Origin: Pocillopora verrucosa
Lineage: Eukaryota; Cnidaria; Anthozoa; Scleractinia; Pocilloporidae
Reading direction: 5' to 3'
Length of the DNA: 64,000 bases
NCBI RefSeq assembly: GCF_036669915.1
Contig: NC_089321.1
Location: forward strand, 7,246,663 to 7,310,662
Shown: piece by piece, positions 36,871-47,640 of the stretch
Position numbering within the stretch: position 1 is the first letter of the stretch
Layout: every line of letters begins with the position of its first letter
Position numbers and translations under genes: made by a program
The notes under the pieces: generated by a model
The model's database searches: none
Told to the model about the DNA's origin: nothing
Seen by the model: only the letters and a program-made list of their open reading frames with translations

Positions 36871-39800
36871 TGCGAAAAAAACCGATGTTTGCCAACTGAT
36901 TTAAAAATATTTTGAAGTTAGGAAATTTGAGTCACCTGTTACCAACTAGTCATAACCATTACAGTTTCCGAAAAAAGAAACCACATACACTAATTTGAAA
37001 ATGGGCCTTCGATATTAATTATCCAAAACATATTCATCTTGGAAATTCGCCAGTTTTATAGGGTAAGTTGTTGTTGCTATAATCAATACTGTGATTGGTG
37101 GATTTAGCTGAGTGAACGTAATCAACTGTCCGATTACAACTCTACAGAGTAATTAGTGAAAAATAATACAGCTAATGCACCAATTCACCCTTTGGGCTTT
37201 AGATTTCACGTGTAGTGTCAAGTGACTTTTAGTGTAAACAAACCCCGAAAGTTCGGACATTGCGTCGAGTTCGTAGCACATGAATTTGACAAATTTTCTT
37301 ACATAACTTCCCACTTTCAAGAAGCGTTTCTTCGCTCAAAATTGACATCTTTCTTTTATCATTTATTTGATCATTTATCAAGCAAGTAGTTATTTTGAAG
37401 AATGTCACAGGAAGAATTGCGGCATGGAATAATCGAACTAGTTCTGCGTACAGTGATGTATCTGATCACGTATTTTCTGGGAGTTACCTGCGTAGATTGT
37501 CAAATAGACCCACGTCTGACAGGAAATTAGTGCCCACGAATTGCTGTAGAACGTAAGTAAGCGTTGATTCCCAAAAATAAAACGATTTCAACTCTATGAA
37601 CGTGTACGATTTCAGTTGTTATGTAAGTGAATACTTAAACATAATGGTTACATAATGCTTAACACCCTGAAAATACCTGATCAGATTCATCGCCGTACGC
37701 AGAACTAGTTCGATTATTCCATGCCGCAATTCTTCCTGACACATTCTTCGACATGATCTACTTCAACGGCAGCGAAGTAACAACTTGCTTGATACATAAT
37801 CAAATCAATGATACAAGAAAGATGTCAATTTTGAGCGAAGAAACGCTTCTTGAAAGTAGGAGGTTATTAAAAAAAAATTGCCAAAGCCCGTACTTTCGGG
37901 GTTTGTTTACATCAAAAGTCACGTGACACTACACGTGAAATCTAAAGCCCAAAAGGTGAATTATATTTGAGGAAATTGTAATGATTATGTCAATGCCAAT
38001 TTTATTCCATTCATTTGTTCACTTTTTCCGTTTTCCTTTGCTGTAACATGATGACCGGTATGAACTCACTTACGTTCTGCACTCCGGTGAAGCCTTCTAT
38101 TTAGGGTGTAAACATTGTCGAGCGACAAATCTAGATCCCTGTGGTTACAGCAAGTAATGGTAATACGAGTACCGTAAGAGAAAAAAAGGCAGTCCATGAC
38201 TTACAATAGTTGTGTAGAATATCAGTAAAAATGCAATGTAGTGTGAAATGTTTAGAGAGGTTGATAAATAGCTTATGTCAATGCCAAACTTGTGAGAAAA
38301 GAAAGACTTGGTCAGACGAGAGTTTGTGCACTGGGCAATAGCAAGCCTTTTATTTGGAGTGAGGCTGAAGGTGTCATTACTGTTATAGAGACCAGTACCT
38401 AGTTAGTATAAGAACAAAGCAATTTAAATTTGAAAAGCAGCAAGGTTTGTATCATAACAAGGTCACCCTTAGCCCCACTCCTGTTAAAAGGCTTGGCAAC
38501 CAAATACACAACTTTTAATGGACTATTGACAAGTTGGGGACAGGGCAGGAAATTAATAGAATATGTACATGTATTTAATGTGTATCAACTGAATTTTCAC
38601 ATTATTCCTCTCGAGTCTGAAGGTAGTAGGTTCGAGCCCTGGCTGCGTCGATTTTTTTATTTGTCTTTTCTTTCCTTTCCTTTTTCTTTTTTTTTTCTTT
38701 TCAATAAACATTCTTATTTTTTTTTAGAGGGCACGGTAACAAATCCTGCAATCTGATTGGTTCTTTACCCGGTCAGTATTTTCCTATCTCTGCCCACGGG
38801 CCACGGTAACGCTTTCGTGAGTCGCCGAGTACATCCCAACTTTCGTTACCATTTTTCATAAATATGTCTCGTTTTTCCGGCTGAGTGGTATTTTTAAGCA
38901 AACACATCGGCCACTACCTCAAGCCGATAAATAACTAATGATTCCTCTCTTTTCTCTCTCCCAAATCACTTTGGTTGACAGAAAAATATTGGTTTCAGAA
39001 TGAATTTGTATAAACAATAGTGTCATTACGTTGGTTGACAAGCGGCCTAAAAACCGTCTGCAATTAATTTTAATCGTTCACAAAAAGTACCCAGAAAGTT
39101 GAAACGTGAGGTATTTGGTTACAGTTAAACTGAACGATGGAACTTTCATTCATTTAATATCTGAATTTTCTCGAGCAATTTGTTCATAGTAAAAAAAAAG
39201 CGAGCGAAGTTTTAATTTAAGTTCTACAACAAATATACGCTCCTGGTGAGTCTTTCCAATTCCGTTCAATTTGGACATTTGTACCTTAAATTGCACAACA
39301 GAAATTGAAGGAATTGAGAACAGGCTGCATTAAATTCCCTTGTGTCTCGTTGGAGTGTGCCGTTCGAATTTAGTTTTTGTGAAGGAAAGATCAGAGTTAA
39401 ACACGCCATTACAGCAAACAAACGAGCAAACTCTCACAACTTCAAAATATAAATTGAATTTACTCACAATTACTTTCCTCACCGTTTACTTAATGAACAG
39501 AGGTAAATCTTCGTACATGAATGAATGGTCGATGAGAGTAAATAATACTTTCCGTTGGATCATTAACTGATTTTTAAGAAAATATTGTCGTGAGAGTCCT
39601 TGCCAAACTAGTTCTGTTGGTTTTCAAATGTTCCTACGATTTTTTTTTCTTGCGCGCTCTCTAATTGACAGGTGTCAGATTGTGACAGATACTTGTAAAA
39701 ATAATGTTTCAAAGTTTGTTTGGAAGCCTTTTAAATCACCTTTATCGTTACGGAAATGAAAATGTTTCGCTGAGGCATCCCTCTTACATTTGCATCACCT

Positions 39801-39920
39801 CTATTTTAACTACCATTTACTCACTCAAAAATTGTTCAGTTTATGGAAGATCTTGCCGTATTTACGGCCATAAATCATTCGGGTCCTTTCGGAAAGAATT
39901 TCGTCAAGTTTAAAAACAAT
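36871..39920. other. Gene-free repeat-rich spacer
   Basis: No gene is recognised. Main content is a large foldback at 37182-37962. A tRNA-like B box (GGTTCGAGCCC near 38629) followed by a T-rich run marks a probable SINE fragment at about 38,600-38,720. Frames at 38430, 39340 and 39704 look like chance. Confidence 0.5.
37182..37962. repeat. Large foldback element, about 300 bp inverted arms
   Basis: The left arm 37182-37485 and right arm 37668-37962 are imperfect reverse complements. Matching landmarks: AATTCACC at the tip, GGGCTTTAGATTTCACGTGTAGTGTCA, CCCCGAAAGT, TTTCAAGAAGCGTTTCTTCGCTCAAAATTGACATCTTTC, GGAAGAATTGCGGCATGGAA and TAATCGAACTAGTTCTGCG. The unpaired loop is about 180 bp. There is no transposase or long open frame, so it is a non-autonomous foldback or long-hairpin MITE. 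Confidence 0.9.
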
Positions 39921-40354
39921 AAATATGTTATTTACCGGCTAAGGGTCGGTCCGTATGGTGAAAAACTGTCAACCTCGGTCTTGAAATCAAGGCAGTTCGG
40001 AAAGCCGTAAAACACTGGAACAAAAATTTATATTCCAAATCGGCACCCTTAATCCCCACGGAATCAACGAGCGCTTTTCATTCAACTAATTTATTCCTGC
40101 TTTCTCGTCACCATATTCCCACCAATGGCGTAGCTCCACTTTCTACATATAAATCCACACACAACCCACAATTCCTCTAATCGCTCTGACGAAGGGCTAA
40201 CGCTCGAAACGTCAGCTTTTTTACTCTTTACGGTGGCTAATTTACGTTTTCAACCCAGTTGTTAACACTAAATTACTTGAAAATGCTGTATTTCAAGACT
40301 TCGGTCACAGTTTTTCACCATACAGACCTCTCAGCCGGCAAATAACATATATTT
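39921..40354. mobile_element. Terminal-inverted-repeat element interrupted by a Penelope fragment
   Basis: The left end (39921-39987: ATGTTATTTACCGGCTAAGG...TATGGTGAAAAACTGT...GTCTTGAAAT) and right end (40290-40354) are about 65 bp inverted repeats at high identity. Between them lies foreign Penelope-like sequence (39988-40279), so the original element was a hairpin MITE of which mainly the arms remain. Confidence 0.75.
39988..40279 (+). mobile_element. 5'-truncated Penelope-like element: endonuclease C-terminus plus tail
   Basis: Frame 39991-40089 translates GSSESRKTLEQKFIFQIG, then TLNPHGINERFSFN and stop, the terminal segment of the GIY-YIG endonuclease ORF of Penelope-like elements as I know them. 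About 97 bp past the stop is the hairpin CTGACGAAGGGCTAACGCTC, then GAAACGTCAG (40186-40215), and then the tail GTGGCTAATTTACG...CAACCCAGTTGTTAACACTAAATTAC. Upstream domains are missing, the usual 5' truncation. The insertion sits in the MITE between CTTGAAAT and TTGAAAAT, a plausible target-site duplication. Confidence 0.8.
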
Positions 40355-41802
40355 CTTCAAAGGATATGATAGATATGTTCAGGGTAAAACGCACGTGTGA
40401 GAATGTTTGACGACGTAGCTTTTACGTTCAAATCAATAGCAATGTCGAAAGGCAGAGATGAGATCCTGAGCAAACATTGAACTAAACCCGACAAAACCAA
40501 AAATGAATCCAAAGAAACTGGATCAGACTCGTTCCAAGAAGGAAGGAACATTGGGCACAAAAAGGTAGAGGAGGAGCTAAAAAAGGCGCAAACCTCGGTT
40601 TCGAAAAAAAGAAAGTTGTAAACAGAATAAACAGAGGTCCATTACGAAAGCTCGTATATGACACACGTCCTTTATACTGCAAGGATCAGCAATGTCGATA
40701 TTGTCATGCATGTTTTCATTAAATCGAATATGTTTTGTAAATAAGATATAAAATATGACCTTCGTAATGGACCATGCTCACCATGGAGTTTCTGTGTCTG
40801 TCCCACGCTCGGGACAAAAACATCTTTGTCAAAAAAAAATTTTTTCAAGCAAATAAATAATAATTTCCTTTGTTTTACGCTAGTCTCTGGCCTGAACCCT
40901 AAACTTTTAATTTATGAACTGAACGGGCAAAGCCGCGACATTTTCAAATATCCATTCAAACAGAAATTGCATGGATTCTAACTTTTGGTATTTTACATTT
41001 TTTCGTGGAATAGAGTTTGCGAAGGCAAAGAAGAAACGACCAGGAGAGGACCAATTTGTAACTTGATGATTTAGTTACGGCACCAAACTTAACTGTTGAA
41101 GGCGCTCCGTTTACAGACCCCCGCACGAAATAGAGCTAGCTGTATTTCTACATGTGCTTCGGGGTTCATAGACTTTTTGAATGGCACCACAGGAATCAAC
41201 TCCATGCAAAGAAGATACAAGATATCATTTGGTTGACATTAGAAGCAGAGAGTTTTAATACATTTTTTCTGAATTCATTTTCATTTTTTAAGTCGCAGAT
41301 TACACTAAAGAGGAAACCATGGCAACAAAATGGACACCGCTAAGTTACTGTTAAATAGTTTATTTTATTTTTCTTTCTTCTAACTGTTGTTTTTATTCTC
41401 ATATGGTAATGCATTTTTAAGTAATTTCTTCAAATCATGTATTCAAAATGTATGCCACAAAGCAATAGTTAAACCGAAGATCCGGTTTAACCGGTGCTAA
41501 AAGTTTCTAAAGCTCTAAGTTTGAACTATATACCTTCTAAATGCAAGTTAGCTCACAAGGCTTCAAATTCCCGAATAAAGGAACTTATCTCGTTTTGAGA
41601 AGTAAAAGTTGGTACCTGGCTTTGACCGAAGCCTGTATTTTTATGGACAAAATTAAGAAATATCCACAATTCGGCTCGATTGTTCAACCGGGGACTTTCA
41701 CGTGAAAGACATGCCTTTTTGTAGGTCTCAGTGTAAAAAGCTTAGCCAAAAATAAATCCTTGAATATTGTTGTGGATAAAATACAACAGCGCAGGACTCA
41801 AA
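40355..41802. other. Spacer between the Penelope fragment and GPCR B1
   Basis: No gene is recognised. 40,786-40,835 contains GTCCCACGCTCGGGACAAA then AACATCTTTGTC, the tail of the SINE also seen at 49,080 and 62,145. The remainder is AT-rich with no domain in its short frames. Confidence 0.5.
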
Positions 41803-42753
41803 CTAAGATGCAATTTCATCGACCCTCTGACCAACATAGAAGCAACTGAAGAGCCGTTTAAGACCTCGTCGGTAATTTCCACAGAAAACGAAACAGATGA
41901 ATGGGTTTATGGCGCAATATGAGTTGGCCAGAATGAAAGCAAAACCTGTGAAATATTGGATGCCACAAGATGCTTTTATGTCTAACGGATAGAGGACGAC
42001 GATACTATATGGCAGCCAGCACACCGCGAACCCTAACATGATAGCAATGGACATCTTCAAAACATTTTGCTCTCTTTGTAAACGTTGTCCCCTCGCGTTG
42101 GCTGATTGCTCGATTAGAATCTTCTGGGATTTTATTTTAAAAGCAATAACTAGGTAAATTATGCAGATCAATATCAATGGGGCATCCAGGAATAGCACAT
42201 CCATAGCCATAACGAGGTTTCTATAGGACGAGGGCACTTCAAAAGAGTTGTTTCTTTGTTCCGCACACATTGGCCTATCTGGATGACTGACAAGTTTCCA
42301 AGAGGGGCCAAGGAAAGTAACGGCCAAGATCCAAGTGGCGGGAATGACGAACTGGCACTTCTTGGAACTGATGAGTGGGGCACATTGGGGAAATACCACA
42401 GCCCCAAATCTATCCACGGCGATCAGCACCAGGCTTTGGACTGATACAGCAACGGAGATCTTTACTGAAAAGAAGACCAACGAGCACAGGGATTGGCCAA
42501 GAGGACCGCTTGTCAGCCAGGGGCCATTGTATAAAACAATCAACTCCTCAGGAATAAGGAAAATCGGAAAGAGCAGATCAGACATAGCCACGTTTACGAT
42601 TAAAAAGTTAATGGGTTTTCTCAGGGATTTCGTCTTGTAGACAACTATTGCGATAAAACTATTTCCAACCAACGAAACAACAAGTTGCAAACAGAATACC
42701 ACCGTGATTCCAACCCTTCCAGCTTCTTGACTAAAGCACCTCGTTTCATTCAT
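41803..42753 (-). CDS. Family B peptide-receptor-like GPCR, intact intronless gene B1
   Basis: ATG at 42753 (MNETRCFSQEAGR) gives 316 residues. Longer in-frame extensions begin with non-ATG codons, and the upstream ATG used by relatives (MSANVTATMN) is changed to AGG here, which decides the start. Seven TM segments: GN in TM1, NVAMSDLL in TM2, ECL1 GPW, the TM3 Cys (QSLCSLVFF), LIAVDRF for D/ERY, the ECL2 Cys (PMCAEQ), FAVCWLPYS in TM6, and NPFICF in place of NPxxY, followed by GNYRRGLKRLFSCF with a possible palmitoylated Cys. The pattern is that of beta/gamma-type neuropeptide receptors (galanin, NPFF, RYamide-like), but no specific ligand can be named. It signals at the plasma membrane through G proteins by family analogy. 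Confidence 0.88.
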   Translation of the reverse strand: MNETRCFSQEAGRVGITVVFCLQLVVSLVGNSFIAIVVYKTKSLRKPINFLIVNVAMSDLLFPIFLIPEELIVLYNGPWLTSGPLGQSLCSLVFFSVKISVAVSVQSLVLIAVDRFGAVVFPQCAPLISSKKCQFVIPATWILAVTFLGPSWKLVSHPDRPMCAEQRNNSFEVPSSYRNLVMAMDVLFLDAPLILICIIYLVIAFKIKSQKILIEQSANARGQRLQREQNVLKMSIAIMLGFAVCWLPYSIVVLYPLDIKASCGIQYFTGFAFILANSYCAINPFICFVFCGNYRRGLKRLFSCFYVGQRVDEIAS

Positions 42754-43135
42754 AGTTGCAGTAACTATTGCCGACCTTCTCAGAACTGTGAGATAGGTTT
42801 TCTCTTCAGTCAGTAGGTATCTGGAGGCTACCAATGCTCTATTTAAAGAAAGCACATGTAATTATACTCATCTATCATACGTATATACGCATCTCTAACT
42901 GCTGATCTTCCTATAACCATATTAATGTCATTTTTTATTAATATATCAAACAGATTCCTTGTTTCCACGCGTTTGTTTAGAAATAAATAAAAAATAACGT
43001 CAACATGTGGCATTAAACTAAATGGAGAGTTAGAAAAGTTCCCTCTTTTTTTAACCTTATTTTCCATTTTTTCAGGTTTCATACTGAACCGACAAATATG
43101 GTATTTAAACTGACACGAGTTTTGATTACTGAGGT
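42586..43135. repeat. Segmental duplication block, partner of 63453-64000
   Basis: The 5' third of GPCR B1 and at least 380 bp of upstream sequence recur at the right edge of the window almost base for base. The true length cannot be judged because the partner runs off the end. Confidence 0.85.
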
Positions 43136-46100
43136 TAAATACTTAATCCATTCTTCTTTCGATTTTATTATATTTTTATTCTTTTTGTAATACGTCTTGA
43201 TCGAAAGACTCTCATTATCGAGTAATGTTTTCAAAGTATTTACTCTGATCCTGCTTTATTTTATTTTTTTCTGTTGAAAACGTTCCGGCCTAAAGCCGTT
43301 AATGTAATTGAATTTGTGCCTCTGTGCCTTGTCCGCAATTTTGGTCTGTATGCAAATTGTAGCCTACAACTTCTCTACAACTGAAAACAAGTGTAAACTT
43401 ATGAAATGTTCATAATTGACTGTAAAACATTTACTTGCTTGAGTATCAAGCAGTTGTCCAATGTTCATAGTGGTATGAAAGATGTTTTAATCTCCTTCAG
43501 AGTAACACGATCTGAGGGAAAATAAATTTTGTAGATAATTGTGCATCGATATAAATACGGAACATATCAATCCTAGTGTAAGGGCACATTTAAAAAGTGC
43601 TCAGTGCCGTTTCTTGAAGTGAAATTTAAGTGGAACTTAAACTTAAAAAACCAATGTAAAATATATCACATTTCATTTATCGCCCAAAACTGTGTAGTGG
43701 CAAAAGAGATCTCCTACCTCGTTGCATAGCTTTCTTTGCTGGACTGTTTGGTGTTAACTAGCTTGAGCAACTTGAGCAAACGGGAGACAACAAGAATCTG
43801 TTCAGGAAATGTATTTCTGTCTCTGTTCTCACGAATTCAGCTCGAAGCACACACTCTTAAATATCCTACGATAGGCATGTTTGGGCATACGGGACAACTG
43901 ACCTTGGCGGAGTAAACATATTTTTAGAATGCTAACTAAAACAATCTCACAAGACATTCAAAATTAACAACAAATTACTAAAAAACAACCAATCTTTGAG
44001 AACTAAAACGTAAACAAAACTCCCCGTCGAAGACTTATAGCAAAGTCAAGGGCAAACCCAAACACGTCTAGCGATGACGATTATCGTGGGAGAATTAAGC
44101 CCTCCTACAACGGTCAGGACAAATCACTCAAAAGGCAAAGATAAGTGTGTGGTCTTGCAGCACACGACAAACCAAGGCTCACAAGACTGGCATAAAGATT
44201 TCGAGATAACCTAATTAACAGGTATAACTGAACAATCCCCAACCACTCCTAATTTTAGTTGTTTCCAAACACTCCTCATTTTAGCTGTTCCCAAACACTC
44301 CTGATTTTGGTTGTTCCAAAACACTCCTAATTTTAGTTACTCATAACATCTTGTGGCAATATCTCAGTGGGGAGGTAGTTCTGGCGGTTGACGATTGTTT
44401 TATTTTTGCGGTTTTGACGGTTAGGGGTTAAATTTTAAGGCTTTTGACGGTTCAATTTTAGGGTCTGAACGGTTGACGGTTATTAAGAAGGTATCCTATC
44501 AGTTTACATCAATTCTGAACTTTTTATTTTTTAATAGGAGTCAAATTTTTATTAAGACCTATACAATAACTCAAAATAAACAAGTTTGGTCCGAGTGCCA
44601 TGTACTAAACTACTTATTCAATTTGTTTGAGGCGTACACAGGAATAATGGCCCTGGGTCATTGAAGAAGATCCCTCGACAAATAAATGGTGGCTACTTGC
44701 TAAGTAATATAGCTCAACGCGAGGGCTGATGGGAATGTAAATCTGATAATGAATGAATTTTGACAGCTGGTCTCAGAATCCTCGATTATGTTGTTTTAAA
44801 ATAGAGAAATTAAGCGTGTCGTTAACGGCAAATAATATTGCTAATAGTAACTATTGAACGTTTAGCTGTCTGTTTAAGCTGTTTACACTTAAAAAAACTC
44901 ACACCAGCCATTTTTTCCCAATTTTATTAAATATATTTTGGGAGATTATAGAAAACATGGGTCAAATCGGAGCCCTTTTTTCCCATTCCCATTGCCTTAA
45001 ACGACTGCATGTACTCATAAATCTTCCCCTGCTGACTTGAACCTCGCGTGTTAACTCGAACCAAAACCGATTTTCCAAGCAGCAGAGTTCAAATGCTCTC
45101 TGAATTATTTTCGTATTTCATCACAATTATATTTTTGTGAGACTTTTGTTTCATACAGCAAGGCATTCCGCGTTTTAGGATATTCCGCTATTGCAAGACA
45201 GGTTTTGGGATATTCAGCCATTCAACTATTCCGCCGTTCTACCGTTCACAGTTCCAGCGTTCTATCATTCCATTGAATAGGGTCACCCTGTAATTTAGCG
45301 GCTCTTTTGGGCATATGTCGCTCATTGAAACGGTAAAATGTTCTCTTTTCAAAGTTTCCATGATATGCAGATCACACCTATTGATATATTTCTGCGCGGA
45401 AAATATGAGACTCACGAGAGTCAGACAGCTTTGCTACCCTCTACACGGTTTCCATTATGAGCCCAAGGAAGTTCGACATGCGCAGTAAAATGTGCAGATG
45501 CTTTTTAGGCTCTCTCCCCGTTATGAGGCTCACAGGAGTCAGACAAGTTCTGAGCCTGCACTTTGCTTACGGTCATATATACTTTTAGTTACAGTCCTCA
45601 TCATTAGGTCGCCTTCTTCTTCTCCAGGGTTTGTTCCTCCCAGAAGAATGTCAAAAGTTCGGTTTTTTAATGAGAATTTTTTTAAATTCGGTTGGCCTCC
45701 TAATGGACTCTGTCAAATTTACTCTCAATGTAAAAAAATATGACTAAAGGTTTTTAAAGTTAACTCAGCACTCGTTAGAATTCAGGAAGAGAGGCAATTT
45801 TTGATCCATTAGAGTTTTTTCCCCCCAAAACTTTAATTTTCCATAAAAAGGAATGACCGTGATAACAAATAATCTGAAGCTGAAGCAGAAACAGAACTAG
45901 TTCCCATTGCTTTCTTGATAATATTTATTTGTAATATTAGATGTCAAGTAGATTTTACTTTTTCTTTTTCCATCACATATTGATTGGAAACCTCTCTATT
46001 TTACTCGAAGAGTGTAAAACTTTAATAACCGCAAACTGTACACAATACAACGGAAATCCTTAAGTCAGAGTTCAAAAGACGGTTTGAACCGTTGAACAAA

Positions 46101-46538
46101 GTTTCTCTTGTTATAAGGTAAACTAAAGTATATGACTTAAATAAATATTATTTACAAGTTTTGGGAAACAACTGGATTTAACGTATCCTATAGAGATCGC
46201 AGTTCATCTCGGTAAAATACGTTGTCCTTTTTCATGTGCAGCTGAAAATAGATAAACGAGGAAAAAAGGAAAAATCGTAATACTCTCTTCTTTTTATTAA
46301 CTGAATTTCACTGAGTGCTACTTCAAACATTTTGGATGCAATAAAGCGATGTTCGTAAGAGCTTGACTGTTATTTTCGATATGACATGGTAAATGCAAGA
46401 GTTTTCAAAAAGGTTTGACCTTACAAGTTAGAAAAACAAAAACAAAGATTGAAAATGTGCGCAATCAACTGTTGGCATGGGAAACAAATATTATTCCTCG
46501 AATAACGCTGAATAATATGCAAAAGATTGGGGCAACAA
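43136..46538. other. Spacer between GPCR B1 and B2
   Basis: No gene is recognised. It holds a 29 bp minisatellite (44236-44339) and a degenerate GACGGTT-rich stretch (44380-44490). A copy of the 26,460-26,850 flank lies at 44,560-44,890, a repeat shared with 56,405-56,510 at 44,975-45,075, and then the 3' flank duplicated at 58,234. Confidence 0.6.
44236..44339. repeat. Minisatellite, about 29 bp unit, about 3.5 copies
   Basis: The unit CCAAACACTCCTAATTTTAG followed by TTGTT repeats from 44236 to 44339 with small changes (CTCATTTTAG, CTGATTTTGG). Confidence 0.8.
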
Positions 46539-47640
46539 CTATGTCTGGGCAACTCTATTAGTAGAGAAACAGCTGAGGAGGTTCTTAAGACCTTGACGAT
46601 AATTACCGCTGAATATGAAACAGACACAAGGGTTTACAGCGCAGTATGATCGAGCCAGAAAAATGGCAATATGTGCAGGGTATTGGAAGGCACAAGATGA
46701 CATCATGACGCTGTCTGATGAAAACGAGTATAAGAGCAAAACGATACTGGATGGCAGCCAGCATACTGCAAAAACGAACACGATGGCGACGGACATCTTC
46801 ACAACACTTCTTTCTCTCTTCAAGAGCTGTTTTCTTGCGTTTACTGAAGGCTCACCTGGAATCTTCTGCGATTTAATTCTTACGGCAATGGAAAAGTAAA
46901 GTATGGCAATCAAAACCAAAGGGACATAGATGAATACAATGATCATTACCAGACGGTAATTTTTAATCGATGAGGACGCTCTAAATTTGTCATTCCACTC
47001 CCGCTGACAAACCAGCCTTTCTGTATTCTCGACAACTTTCCACACAAGCAATTGTGGGCAACAGACTGCCATGGCGACGACCCAAATTACGATAATGAAG
47101 AGCCCGCATCGCTTTGAACTGATCAGTGAGGAACGGAGAGGAAATACCACAGCTACAAATCGATCGACTGCTATCAGAACTAGGCTCTGAATGGACACAG
47201 CAAAGGAGACATCAGTAACGAAATACTTTAGTCTGCACAACGCTTGGCCAAATGGAACACTGAGCAGCCAGTGGCTGGCTGTGTTTAACCTTACAAAAAG
47301 TGCAGGAAAATGGATAATCGGGTACATCAGATCGGAAATTGCCATGTTTACAATCAAAATGTTGATTGGCGTTCTCAGAGCTTTCTCCTTGTAGACAATA
47401 ATTCCAATGAGGATATTTCCAGCCAGCGACACAACAAATAGCAGACAGTAGGCAAAGGTTTCACCAATTCTTGTCGCTGTGGGGTTGAAGCAGCTCGACA
47501 TGGACTGTGTTCCATTCATGGTTGCTGTCACGTTTGCTGACATATTGCGGTGCCAGGAGATCAGTTTTGTTTTCAGCCAGCAGCTCTGCGAAGGCTACTA
47601 ATATTCTACCTAAGCCGGAAAAAACATAGCTTAAGAGTCA
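45092..47640. repeat. Segmental duplication carrying GPCR B2 (partner 58234-60840)
   Basis: Collinear with 58,234-60,840 including 3' flank, receptor and 5' flank. In a 220 bp flank sample (45,297-45,515 against 58,437-58,655) I count about seven differences, near 97% identity, indicating a recent duplication. Confidence 0.9.
46539..47543 (-). CDS. Family B peptide-receptor-like GPCR, intact intronless gene B2
   Basis: 334 residues from ATG 47543 (MSANVTATMNGTQ), with NVT and NGT sequons in the N-terminus. Landmarks: TM1 Asn43, TM2 Asp71, TM3 Cys103, DRF 127-129, TM4 Trp154, ECL2 Cys179, CWLP 261-264, and NPCVCF 304-309 in place of NPxxY, then GNYRQGLKNLLSCF. Intracellular loop 3 is short and basic (RKQLLKRERSVVKM). 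All residues needed for a folded class A receptor are present, except that Tyr7.53 is Phe as in all intact family B members here. The paralogue at 59716-60720 has about 42 of 334 residues different. Ligand unknown; a peptide is inferred from general resemblance. Confidence 0.9.
   Translation of the reverse strand: MSANVTATMNGTQSMSSCFNPTATRIGETFAYCLLFVVSLAGNILIGIIVYKEKALRTPINILIVNMAISDLMYPIIHFPALFVRLNTASHWLLSVPFGQALCRLKYFVTDVSFAVSIQSLVLIAVDRFVAVVFPLRSSLISSKRCGLFIIVIWVVAMAVCCPQLLVWKVVENTERLVCQREWNDKFRASSSIKNYRLVMIIVFIYVPLVLIAILYFSIAVRIKSQKIPGEPSVNARKQLLKRERSVVKMSVAIVFVFAVCWLPSSIVLLLYSFSSDSVMMSSCAFQYPAHIAIFLARSYCAVNPCVCFIFSGNYRQGLKNLLSCFSTNRVAQT

Noticed and set aside
38430-38756. Plus ORF of 108 codons
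   Set aside because: Low complexity towards its end, overlaps a tRNA-like SINE fragment, no domain.
44200-44490. Possible CRISPR-like array of short repeats
   Set aside because: Contiguous degenerate minisatellite without spacers, in a eukaryotic context.
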